Shown in pieces: positions 1-5,726 of a stretch of 12,311 bases of DNA. The position numbers were made by a program, and so were the translations under genes. The notes below the pieces were generated by a model. It was not told where the DNA came from. It did not search any database and saw nothing but the letters and a program-made list of their open reading frames with translations. Location: positions 1 to 12,311 of the forward strand of contig CAJKFZ010000066.1 of NCBI GenBank assembly GCA_905199285.1. Direction: 5' to 3'. This DNA is from an uncultured Ruminococcus sp. (GTDB lineage: Bacteria > Bacillota > Clostridia > Oscillospirales > Ruminococcaceae). Numbering within the stretch: the first letter of the stretch is position 1; each line of letters opens with the position of its first letter.

Positions 1-364
1 TAGCGATGTTTTGTTTAGACTTGATCTGTGTTGCTGTGTTCAGTCCCCACAGTTCAATCAGCTGCGGAAGGATTTCATAGATACTGAACGTATTGAACTG
101 TTCCAGAAAATCATCGGGATTATCGGGAACATTCTCAGGATCGGCGTGCTTTGCCATGACAAAAGCGATATTCTCAAAGACCTCCAGACTTTCAATATCA
201 AGAGCGGAATTCTCCACAGCGCCTTCTTTGATATTCTTCTGCAAAGCGGCAAAATCCCGATAAATATCACGTCCGAACTTCAGACGGTAAAGGCGAGGCA
301 CTGCCGCACTCGCCTTGAAAGGTACTTCAATTTCATCAATTTTAATAGTTTTCTTGATAGCCAT
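1..364 (-). CDS. Putative phage tail assembly chaperone, N-terminal part
   Basis: The frame opens with ATG at 364-362 and stays open to the window edge, giving about 121 residues with the C-terminus missing. It begins MAIKKTIKIDEIEVPFKASA and contains AAVPRLYRLKFGRDIYRDF, followed by an acidic helical part ending near FSIYEILPQLIELWGLNT. A small acidic protein directly downstream of the major tail protein is the usual place for the tail assembly chaperone of siphophages, which holds the tape measure protein during tail building. A good ribosome binding site (AAGGGAG) lies just upstream, 12 bases after the inferred original stop of the tail gene. The part seen here has no break. The role comes mainly from position and general character; no catalytic motif is expected in this family. 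Confidence 0.7.
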   Translation of the reverse strand, partial: MAIKKTIKIDEIEVPFKASAAVPRLYRLKFGRDIYRDFAALQKNIKEGAVENSALDIESLEVFENIAFVMAKHADPENVPDNPDDFLEQFNTFSIYEILPQLIELWGLNTATQIKSKQNIA

Positions 365-376
365 AAAAAGTCTCCC

Positions 377-985
377 TTACGATATAGATGTGTTTTTGGC
401 GGACTTTGTCGAGGTCGTTGTCACAGGGATATAAACGCTCTTGTATCAGTTATTGTAGGTAGTTTCGTCCGTATTCTCACAGTTTTTTGACTTGACAAGA
501 CCGTCAGGCAATGCTGTTGCTTTCAGCGAGAGCGTTTCCGTCTTGACCTCGGTTTCTTCCTCTGTGGTGGAGCTTTCGGTCGCAGGACGGCTTGCCGAGC
601 AGCAGTACAGCACATGACGGATCTTATCCTTGTCGCCCTCAAATTCAAAAAGCAGTGCAAACTGTACAAGTTCCGCATCATTGCTCTCAACGAGAACGCC
701 ATTATTATCCAGCTTTTCGCCGAGAATTTCGGTGGCAAAATCTGTTGTGACAAGTGCGATCTCTAAATCTCCTTCATACCCGGAATTGTTGTTGATGACG
801 TAATACACGCTGTTGTCAGCGTAGAAATTATCTGCACCGCCGCTTGCATCAATGGACAGCGATACCGCACCGGGAATTCTTACAGGTGTCGCAAATGTGG
901 GAACACCGTCATCAGTCCATGCTGTGATCTTGGTGTAATGGACTTTGTTCAGTCCGAATTTTACTTTGTTTTTCTTCAAAGCCAT
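377..985 (-). pseudogene. Major tail (tube) protein, phi13-type, with one in-frame TGA
   Basis: This matches phi13-type major tail proteins, which polymerise into the tail tube. Characteristic pieces are MALKKNKVKFGLNKVHYTK at the start, RIPGAVSLSIDASGG, NNNSGYEGDLEIALV and LLFEFEGDKDKIRHVLYCC. The ATG at 985 is preferred over the one at 991 because GGAGG lies 7 bases before it. The frame meets TGA at 446-448, after TYNN, then continues as YKSVYIPVTTTSTKSA to a TAA at 377-379. That TAA lies only 12 bases before the next gene, so the TGA looks like a mutated Trp codon (TGG to TGA) and not the original end. The loss is about 22 residues, so the shortened protein might still fold. Direct evidence: both frames and the spacing. 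Inference: the ancestral codon. Confidence 0.85.
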
Positions 986-987
986 GC

Positions 988-1191
988 TCATACCTCCATT
1001 TGATATAATACTTCATAGAGCCGTTCTGACTCTATCCATGTTTCTGTTTTTGTGTAAAAAATATTGTGCTGATACAGCACTTCTTCCACTTTCTGCTCTG
1101 CTTCCGGTGATTTCTCATCGGTGTACAACTCAATATCCAGCTTCTTAAGCCCCATTTCCAGCATCATTTCGTTGATTTCTTCGTAACTCAT
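988..1191 (-). CDS. Small phage protein between gp10 and the tail gene
   Basis: A 67-residue acidic protein (begins MSYEEINEMMLEMGLKKLDI, ends YEVLYQMEV) with no break. Its ATG overlaps the stop of the gp10 remnant by four bases (ATGA), with AAGGAG upstream. Its own stop overlaps the alternative start of the tail gene at 991. This tight packing is typical of a translationally coupled head-tail connector operon. In siphophages the slot between gp10 and the tail tube usually holds a tail terminator or a small accessory protein. I cannot tell which, because it has no motif I recognise. It is one of the few intact minus-strand genes here. Confidence 0.75.
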   Translation of the reverse strand: MSYEEINEMMLEMGLKKLDIELYTDEKSPEAEQKVEEVLYQHNIFYTKTETWIESERLYEVLYQMEV

Positions 1192-1292
1192 GACAGCTCC
1201 TTTTTTATCAGCGATTCCAGCATATCCGCACCTTTTTCTTCCGCAGGAGCGATATGCGGAATCGCAGCCACACGACCGCCGCCACGCTTTGC
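1188..1292 (-). pseudogene. C-terminal remnant of an HK97 gp10-type protein
   Basis: The last 34 residues of a gp10-like head-tail connector or tail completion protein remain. AKRGGGRVAAIPHIAPAEEK followed by GADMLESLIKKELS matches the family ending, where a conserved xHAKR..GRVAAxPHIxPA segment precedes a terminal helix. Reading upstream in the same frame reaches a TGA within a few codons, and there is no start codon. The upstream frame instead belongs to a zinc-ribbon gene. The two are joined near 1292, which implies that about 100 residues of gp10 and all genes between them were deleted. It ends in an ATGA overlap with the next gene, the original junction of an intact operon. It is very unlikely to be translated as a useful product. 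Confidence 0.7.
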
Positions 1293-1390
1293 ATCTCGCC
1301 CTCACGCTGTGTTTTCGGCTCAGGCACAAAAGCGCATCCGCAGAAATCACAGCGCACTGTCTGTTCTAAAATTTTGGCTTTTTCCTTCAT
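1293..1390 (-). pseudogene. N-terminal remnant of a phage zinc-ribbon protein
   Basis: The start is ATG at 1390, preceded by a very strong ribosome binding site (AAGGAGG, 5 bases away). The first 32 residues contain RCDFCGCAFVPEPKTQREGE, the first half of a CxxC zinc ribbon of the kind often encoded near the portal and protease genes of gut Firmicutes phages. The second CxxC is missing: after about residue 32 the sequence becomes gp10 coding sequence in another frame. Translation would continue out of frame to about 1208. What is seen: the first cysteine pair and the abrupt change of content. What is inferred: the deletion between this gene and gp10. Confidence 0.6.
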
Positions 1391-1424
1391 GCTCTCCTCC
1401 TTAAAAATTGAGAAAAAACACATC

Positions 1425-1685
1425 TTAACCGTGTTTCACTCTATCGCCAACTTCAACTCTTTTTGCATTATTAAACTGGTCAAGCGTACCGACAAGGTAT
1501 CCGGTAATGCGGCGGATGCGCTCAAAAGGCACGGTTTCATATTCATAGCGCAGATCAACAAATTCGCCATCGAGTCTGATTTCAAGTGCCGTTATGATTT
1601 TGTCAGGATTGTTCTTCTTGATGTGATTTACATACTCCTGCTGTTATTTTTCAGTCATTTCTCCGCCTGTGACAGTTATCTGCAT
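1425..1685 (-). pseudogene. NrdD-like small phage protein with in-frame TAA
   Basis: The frame of about 86 residues starts at ATG 1685 (MQITVTGGEMTEK), with GAGAGGTG upstream. It carries RIRRITGYLVGTLDQFNNAK followed by RVEVGDRVKHG. This resembles the short phage proteins annotated as anaerobic ribonucleotide reductase (NrdD family) because their end resembles the RxxGYL...WNxxKxxE..DR segment of that enzyme. At this length it cannot be a full reductase, and its actual role is unknown. A TAA at 1644-1646 interrupts after MTEK and the frame continues with QQEYVNHIKK. A change of CAA to TAA would explain it. Reinitiation downstream is possible but no ribosome binding site is evident. The gene lies 34 bases upstream of the zinc-ribbon gene. 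Confidence 0.6.
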
Positions 1686-1689
1686 CTAA

Positions 1690-1882
1690 TCACCTCTCGT
1701 TGTGGAGTCGTTTGTACTTGATGTAATGCTGTGCAAGTTTGTACGCTTCGGCGTGATTCAGTTCATCAATCATCATGTCCTGAATTTCTTCGACATAGAC
1801 AGATCTTGCAAAAGCATGATACAGCTTTTCTACACATTCATATCACATGGGTCATAATAATGATCATCATTTTCCGTTTCTC
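1690..1882 (-). pseudogene. Small phage protein of unknown function, frameshifted
   Basis: The C-terminal part reads CVEKLYHAFARSVYVEEIQD, then MMIDELNHAEAYKLAQHYIK and YKRLHNER before TGA at 1690-1692. The N-terminal part, NDDHYYDPCDMN, is in a different frame, so a one-base change near 1824-1832 separates the halves. The start is uncertain: it should lie near 1870, overlapping the end of the HTH/zinc gene, and a base may also be missing there (ATGATGATC where ATGGATGATC would fit). The downstream NrdD-like gene starts 4 bases after the stop. The protein is helical and rich in His and Tyr; I do not recognise a function. Confidence 0.5.
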
Positions 1883-2162
1883 CTCTCACGGTAATATCTT
1901 GTTCTGCATCGACCGGAGCAGAACTTCTTGCTGCGTCCGATTTTGGGTGAGTGATTTTTGCACCGCAGATCGGACAGCGGTTGTTCTGCTAACACCAGAT
2001 TGGATAGTTCAGATTGGCAAGCTCTCCGGTGCCGGCGAGTCCGTTGGCTTTGCAGAAAAGCTGAACCTGATTGATCTTCAAGCCCATCGCCTTTGCAATT
2101 GCCCTGTACCCGATGCCCTGCATCCGCATTGCCCTTATCTGCTCCTTCTGCATTTCCGTCAT
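1867..2162 (-). pseudogene. HTH plus zinc-finger phage protein, with TAG and frameshift
   Basis: The start is ATG at 2162, preceded by AAGGTGGTG. The N-terminus (QIRAMRMQGIGYRAIAKAMG, then LKINQVQLFCKANGLAG) looks like a resolvase or sigma-like helix-turn-helix. It is followed by two cysteine pairs, RCPICGAKITHPKS and then FCSGRCRTRYYRERRNGK. A TAG at 1989-1991 interrupts just before QNNRCPICG, and a one-base frameshift near 1939-1941 separates the two zinc halves. When both are repaired, the frame ends in TGA at 1867-1869 and the C-terminus looks normal. Such proteins are common small DNA-binding proteins in Clostridia prophages; the target is unknown. Broken twice, it is unlikely to work. 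Confidence 0.6.
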
Positions 2163-2252
2163 ATGTTCACCACCTTAAATCCACCGAAGTTATGCGGTTT
2201 TCGGTATCCACACTGGCTCCGCCAAGTTTGCAATTTCGAAATGCGATTAAGT

Positions 2253-2281
2253 GCTAAAAACGTGCTGTTTTTAGCTTTTTT
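2253..2281 (+). terminator. Terminator-like hairpin with T tract
   Basis: A perfect 9-base stem (GCTAAAAAC at 2253-2261, GTTTTTAGC at 2267-2275) with a five-base loop is followed by six T on the plus strand. The shape fits an intrinsic terminator, although the stem is AT-rich. No plus-strand gene ends here, so it may be a leftover of deleted DNA or act on antisense transcription. On the minus strand it lacks a T tract. Confidence 0.5.
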
Positions 2282-2312
2282 CGACGTAAAATCGCCGTTT
2301 TGCTATGCTGTT

Positions 2313-2346
2313 TGTGACGCAGCTCCATATATATTATGCCGTCACA
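2313..2346. repeat. Inverted repeat TGTGACG / CGTCACA
   Basis: Two perfect 7-base arms (2313-2319 and 2340-2346) flank a 20-base AT-rich centre. The spacing of about two helical turns fits an operator or a weak cruciform. It lies in a gene-poor stretch upstream of the HTH/zinc gene. No binding protein can be named, and two 7-base arms could arise by chance. Confidence 0.3.
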
Positions 2347-2442
2347 TTTTTCTACAACGGCAATCTGAAAAGTACGAAATATCAGCATTTTCTGTTTTCC
2401 GCACAACAGACCTTATGACTGAAAAACCACTCTGTTAGTGTT

Positions 2443-2550
2443 TCAAATGACTGGGGGCCCTTCAAATTTGCGTTTTTTCACACGAGAGGGGGCGACGGTC
2501 TTCAGTTTGCTTTCGCCTGTAAAAGTGGACCCGCCCCCGGTAGCCGCCAT
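2443..2550 (-). CDS. Possible 35-residue basic small protein
   Basis: ATG at 2550 opens a 35-residue frame (MAATGGGSTFTGESKLKTVA then PSRVKKRKFEGPPVI) ending in TGA at 2443-2445. A purine-rich GGGGCGAGG lies 4 bases upstream as a possible ribosome binding site. The composition is unlike the surrounding AT-rich DNA: Gly/Ser-rich first, then a Lys/Arg cluster, then a proline ending. It may be the start of a deleted gene (a terminase gene would be expected after HNH in this kind of phage) or a short DNA- or RNA-binding peptide. I do not recognise it. The rest of 2170-2640 holds the hairpin and inverted repeat listed separately and no other convincing gene. Confidence 0.35.
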   Translation of the reverse strand: MAATGGGSTFTGESKLKTVAPSRVKKRKFEGPPVI

Positions 2551-2641
2551 AGCCTCGCCCCTGCGAATACAGCTCTGAGCCACCTTAAACATTCAGTAAT
2601 CTGCACCTTGTATCAGCATCCTAAATCCCTCAAAATTCCTC

Positions 2642-2670
2642 TTGACTTCCCGATAATATCGTGGTATAAT
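2642..2670 (+). promoter_or_regulatory. Sigma-70 promoter of the toxin-antitoxin operon
   Basis: The -35 box TTGACT is at 2642-2647 and the perfect -10 box TATAAT at 2665-2670, with an ideal 17-base spacing. It faces the antitoxin gene, whose start is about 55 bases downstream. This is the best promoter in the window. Confidence 0.85.
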
Positions 2671-2676
2671 CACGAT
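2651..2676. promoter_or_regulatory. Nested palindromic operators over the -10 box
   Basis: CGATA-A-TATCG (2651-2661) overlaps ATCGTG-gtataat-CACGAT (2658-2676), whose centre is the -10 hexamer. Bound protein would block RNA polymerase. RelB/DinJ-type antitoxins and their toxin complexes are known to repress their own promoters through such palindromes, so autoregulation by the downstream pair is the natural reading. Confidence 0.65.
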
Positions 2677-2724
2677 AAGAAGAAATGTAAAACCTTTTGT
2701 TGATTCTACAAGAATGGAGTTGTC

Positions 2725-2916
2725 ATGATGAATACAAGAGAATGTGCAGTCAGCGTCCTCGCATCGCTATCAGAAGAAAAAATGTTGGAATTCATCAAGC
2801 TGTTTGCTGACGAGAACACACTCGCACGTGTGGAAAGCGAACTGATGGCAAACGATACGAATGCACCACGCTTCAAGAGTGTTGATGCATTGTTTGAGGA
2901 GTTGGACAGCGAATGA
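2725..2916 (+). CDS. RelB-like antitoxin of a type II toxin-antitoxin pair
   Basis: A 63-residue acidic protein starting at ATG 2725, with GGAG 5 bases upstream; ATG 2728 is a possible alternative. It would bind and neutralise the toxin encoded next to it and repress their shared promoter. The N-terminal half is helical (ECAVSVLASLSEEKMLEFIK) but not a clear ribbon-helix-helix. The C-terminal tail ALFEELDSE is typical of the toxin-wrapping part of small antitoxins. The stop overlaps the toxin start as ATGA (2913-2916), so the two are translationally coupled. Unlike the surrounding minus-strand genes, the frame is unbroken. Assignment rests on the partner gene, size, overlap and operator; the exact antitoxin family is less certain. 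Confidence 0.8.
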   Translation: MMNTRECAVSVLASLSEEKMLEFIKLFADENTLARVESELMANDTNAPRFKSVDALFEELDSE

Positions 2917-3194
2917 AGTACGAGATTCAAAGAACATCTAGTTTCAAGCATGATTACAAGCTCGTCAAGAAGCGTGGATATGACATCGGCAAGCTAAAGG
3001 CGGTTGTTGCGTTGCTTGCAGACGGTGCTGAACTTCCGGCTGTATACAGCGATCATGCACTGACTGGGAACTGGATAGGCTACCGTGAGTTACACATTGC
3101 ACCCGATTGGCTGCTTGTGTACCGTATTTACGAGCAACAATTGATTCTTTCCCTTACCCGTACCGGAACACATAGTGATTTGTTTGGCAAATGA
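2913..3194 (+). CDS. YafQ-like RelE-superfamily mRNA interferase toxin
   Basis: A 93-residue protein of the YafQ family: ribosome-dependent endoribonucleases that cut mRNA during translation. It begins MKYEIQRTSSFKHDYKLVKK, with the F-K-x-D-Y-K pattern of the family. Residues expected in the active site are present: His48 in SDHALTGNW, His61 with Asp65 and Trp66 in ELHIAPDW, Arg71, and the C-terminal TRTGTHSDLFGK with His87 and Phe91. The length equals that of typical members (about 92), so the toxin appears complete and probably active. Its start overlaps the antitoxin stop, and a strong terminator follows 11 bases after its own TGA. It sits on the strand opposite to the prophage genes, directly after the HNH gene, suggesting independent arrival. 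Confidence 0.9.
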   Translation: MKYEIQRTSSFKHDYKLVKKRGYDIGKLKAVVALLADGAELPAVYSDHALTGNWIGYRELHIAPDWLLVYRIYEQQLILSLTRTGTHSDLFGK

Positions 3195-3205
3195 TGTTTA
3201 GAAGC

Positions 3206-3242
3206 AAGAGGAGTTCCTTAGTTGAGGGGCTCCTCTTTTTTT
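3206..3242 (+). terminator. Intrinsic terminator of the toxin-antitoxin operon
   Basis: The stem AAGAGGAG (3206-3213) pairs with CTCCTCTT (3230-3237) and extends inward through TTCC/GGGG, with an 8-base loop. A T tract runs from 3236 to 3242. It ends exactly at the inferred stop codon of the convergent HNH gene. Confidence 0.85.
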
Positions 3243-3600
3243 CAGTACCTATACTCTGGGGGTGATCCTCGTTTCGGGTTTTAATGCTATGGTGACGGTG
3301 ACAGAAACTTTGCCAGTTACTCTGATCCCAGAAGAGAACTTTGTCTCCTCGGTGTGGAACGATGTGGTCAACGTCTGTTGCCTTTACATAACGTCCCTGC
3401 TTCATGCATTCCACACACAGCGGATGTGATTCAAGGTAACGCTTGCGCGCTTTATTCCATGCACTGCCGTAGCCACGGCTACCTGCCGAGCGTGTGTCCT
3501 CCGGATGCAGTGCCTTGTGTTTGTCACAATACTTCGTGCCGTAGGGAACGAGCATTGCACAGCCGGGGTGCTTGCATGGTGTGTTGGGTCTGCTGGGCAT
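3242..3600 (-). pseudogene. HNH homing-type endonuclease, one-base frameshift near the end
   Basis: This is a phage HNH endonuclease of the kind encoded next to terminase and needed for DNA packaging cuts. A zinc-binding N-terminus (CKHPGCAMLVPYGTKYCDKH) is followed by LCVECMKQGRY, the catalytic ATDVDHIVPHRGD and NWQSFCHRHHSIKT. ATG at 3600 is preferred over 3606 because GGAGG lies 8 bases before it. The frame as written runs past the expected end, through the toxin terminator, to 3154. Adding one base to the G5 run at 3258-3262 (C5 on the coding strand) gives NEDHPPEYRY and TGA at 3242-3244, the typical family ending. All catalytic residues precede the shift, so activity may survive despite the altered tail. 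A sequencing error in the homopolymer is an alternative. Confidence 0.85.
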
Positions 3601-3606
3601 TGGCAT

Positions 3607-3751
3607 TGCCTCCTTTCCATTTTTAGGTTTGGTAAGGGACGGTCAGCCCCGCATAAGCTGTGGTTGTCGGTCTGAGCAACGCCCCTCATATACTGTCGTG
3701 GGAGAGGGCGTTTTGGTAGTATCAAATAAAATTTATTCAAAAAATTTTTTA
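3607..3751. other. Gap between metK and HNH
   Basis: About 145 bases hold the HNH ribosome binding site (AAAGGAGG) and short open stretches, but no gene I can support. In related phages one or more DNA methyltransferase genes often lie between metK and HNH; a deletion here is possible but leaves no readable trace. Confidence 0.4.
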
Positions 3752-4843
3752 GGTCTCCCACGGAAGCCCCTATTTTCCGAAGTGTCTGTAAGCGGAAACA
3801 GTGTTATAGTCTACATCCAGCAATCCAAGACTCTCAATAATTCTTCTTGGTGTCAAATCGTAATTCTCACGGACGTACTGCATGATGAACTCCTTGTCCT
3901 GATGTTCCGTGCCGAGTGTCTCCGCATACACGGACACGGGTTCTGCCAAGCCAATAGCGTATGCGATCTGAACTTCCGCCTTATCCGCATATCCAGCACT
4001 GACGATATCCCTTGCGATCTTACGAGCCATATATGCACCGCTTCTGTTAACCTTTGAGGGAGCTTTGCCGGACATCGCACCGCCACCGATATGACCGATA
4101 CCGCCATAGGTATCACAGGCGAGCTTTCGTCCTGTAACACCACAGTCGGCAAAGGAACTTCCGAGGACAAATCTGCCTGTAGGATTCACCAGCTTTACAA
4201 AGTCGGTATTCAGTCCATAAGACATAGCAGTGCGAATCATAAGATTTTCAATGATCTCCTTGAAGTCCTCAACTTATACATCACGGATATGCTGCACTGA
4301 GCAGAGGAATGTAGTAATGCGTCCGCTGTCGTAGTCGTAGCTGACCTGTGCTTTTGCATCTGCTTTCAGCATACGGCAGGGATAGGATTTCAGCAGTTCC
4401 AGAAATCTGGTCGCCAACACAAAAGGAATCGACTGCAGTTCCGGCGTTTCGTTGGTTGCGTATCCGTACACTATGCCCTGATCTCCTGCACCGCCTGCGT
4501 TCACACCAATGGCAATATCACTGCTTTGACGATCGACCAGAACCGCAATGTCCAGATCATCGACAGTGAAATCCAGCTTGTAGTCAAGTCCTGCATCACC
4601 GTTCTCTGCGCCGCCGTTATTGATGCGGTCAAATACCTGCTGCACCAGTGCCTTATAATCCGGTTCGTGCGTGCTGGTAAGCTCTCCGGCGATCACAAGG
4701 CAGCGGTTCTTGAAAAGACACTCGATAGCGATACGGCTGTTGCGGTCATGCCGCAAACAGTCAGTCACGATGGCATCTGCGATCTGGTCACAAATTTTGT
4801 CGGGATGTCCTGCTACTACCTGTTCACAAGTTAAAATTTTCAT
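3752..4843 (-). pseudogene. metK: Phage S-adenosylmethionine synthetase, two in-frame stops
   Basis: MetK joins methionine and ATP to give S-adenosylmethionine; phage copies probably feed DNA methylation. The start is ATG 4843 with AGGAGG 8 bases upstream. Motifs in order are EQVVAGHPDKICDQIADA, GAGDQGIVYGYATNET, LVNPTGRF and CDTYGGIGHIGGGAMSGK. A TAA at 4274-4276 after SVQHIRDV splits the protein near its middle; the frame resumes as VEDFKEIIENLMIRTAMSYG. A TAG at 3767-3769 after YRHFGK precedes GLPWET and a TAA at 3752-3754, the expected C-terminus. The segment normally reading GKDPxKVDRS is GKAPSKVNRS here, so the Asp equivalent to E. coli Asp271 (numbering from memory) is Asn. Total length fits the phage form. 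It is a clear pseudogene. Confidence 0.9.
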
Positions 4844-5014
4844 AGTGTTTTCCTCCTGATAAAAATGATTTATATTTGATATTCCGCTCAACCTGCCAAG
4901 CCTGTCCCTTACCCACAGTGGGTCAGTTACATCCTCGGCAGACGCATAGGGGATAATTTTCAAAAGTCCGAAAATCCCCTATTCTTCTTATCTTTTATTT
5001 CTCTTTTATTTATT

Positions 5015-5097
5015 TGTAGCAAGATGTAGCAAGTAAAAACAGTAATACATATATAAAGGAATGTAATATTAATAACCACTGTAAAAACCTGCTACAT
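5015..5097. repeat. TGTAGCA repeats in AT-rich DNA
   Basis: Two direct copies of TGTAGCAAG start at 5015 and 5025, 10 bases apart, and an inverted copy (TGCTACAT) is at 5090-5097, giving an 8-base inverted repeat with ATGTAGCA at 5024-5031. GTAAAAAC also occurs next to both sides. Short repeats on one face of the helix beside AT-rich DNA and a primase gene could mark an origin remnant; this is inference. Confidence 0.35.
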
Positions 5098-5110
5098 ATC
5101 CTCATGTTGC

Positions 5111-5143
5111 CTTGAAAATACCCGATTTTACGAGGTATTCAAG
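5111..5143. repeat. Hairpin between primase remnant and metK
   Basis: CTTGAAAATACC (5111-5122) pairs with GGTATTCAAG (5134-5143): ten base pairs with a two-base bulge around an 11-base loop. There is no T tract on either strand, so it is not a normal terminator. It may be a regulatory hairpin or a relic of coding DNA. Confidence 0.4.
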
Positions 5144-5173
5144 ATAGCAAGGCAGCAAAAAGGCACAAGATGA

Positions 5174-5724
5174 TCATCCGGAAAAGGCGGCATCATCATC
5201 GAGATATGAGGCAGGTTCTACTGTTTTGGAGCTGACTCGCATTGATCTCTTCATGAAGGTGTCAAGGGCAGTTTTAAGAGCGTTATCATCTCTGGTAACT
5301 GTGCCGGATCTGAACATATCACCTGTAACAGTTACAAATCGGTTAGTCGTTCCCGGCAGATAGACCTCCAGACCATGCTTACGGTTGTTGATATAGTAGA
5401 CGGTCTTATCGTAGGCGAAGTCGGGAGAAAGCCGAAAGAACCCTCGCAGACCTGTGCCGGAGGGAGATTTCTCAAAATAATCAGTAGAGAAGATACCGAG
5501 GATGGATGCCGCCACATCGTTCAAACTGCCATCCTCACGGATACAGTGGTCAATGTCGATTGCACCGATGCCCTCGCTGACACGATAACCAATACCGTCC
5601 CAGCCGCTGATAGCGTAGGTTTTCATCGCTGTGTTAAAGTCGGTAAAAGTAGACGGATCGTTGGTTTTCGCCATATTGCCGGTCAAGCGTCCGGAATATT
5701 GACGAAATTCACTTTAGTGGGCAT
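5174..5724 (-). pseudogene. VapE-type phage primase/helicase, only the N-terminal domain left
   Basis: The start is ATG 5724 with AAGGAG 8 bases upstream, and it reads MPTKVNFVNIPDA. The frame then changes near 5686 to LTGNMAKTNDPSTFTDF, continues through GWDGIGYRVSEGIGAIDIDH, YFEKSPSGTGLRGFF, YINNRKHGLEVYLPG and TNRFVTVTGD, and ends EPASYLDDDAAFSG. This is the primase-like N-terminal domain of VapE or D5-like replication proteins. In the full family about 25 residues (a Trp-containing strand ending in VPYNPxTG) separate the two N-terminal pieces, so an out-of-frame deletion is likely there. The whole C-terminal P-loop helicase is missing after 5174. The gene follows the MazF-like gene directly. 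As it stands it cannot drive replication. Confidence 0.7.
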
Positions 5725-5726
5725 GA

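Larger units (their letters stand above)
4844..5173. other. AT-rich gap with repeats, between primase remnant and metK
   Basis: No gene is supported in these 330 bases. A minus-strand frame runs from 4963 into metK and ends ISNINHFYQEENT, but it has only a TTG start and contains the metK ribosome binding site, so it is probably not translated. The segment 4985-5100 is strongly AT-rich and carries TGTAGCA repeats; a hairpin lies at 5111-5143. The missing C-terminal part of the primase gene should have been here. Confidence 0.5.

Noticed and set aside
1731..2438. Long plus-strand open frame of 235 codons
   Set aside because: It lies antisense to three recognisable minus-strand genes, has no ribosome binding site, and its protein is rich in Cys, His and Phe in the way of a shadow frame.
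3154..3241. C-terminal extension of HNH through the toxin terminator
   Set aside because: The added residues are the antisense of the terminator and toxin end; restoring one base gives the normal family ending at 3242.
3402..3761. Minus-strand frame of 119 codons overlapping HNH
   Set aside because: It is in another frame over a gene with clear HNH motifs and shows no family features.
4844..4963. N-terminal extension of MetK by 40 residues
   Set aside because: It needs a TTG start and would contain the AGGAGG ribosome binding site of the ATG at 4843, where the family normally begins.
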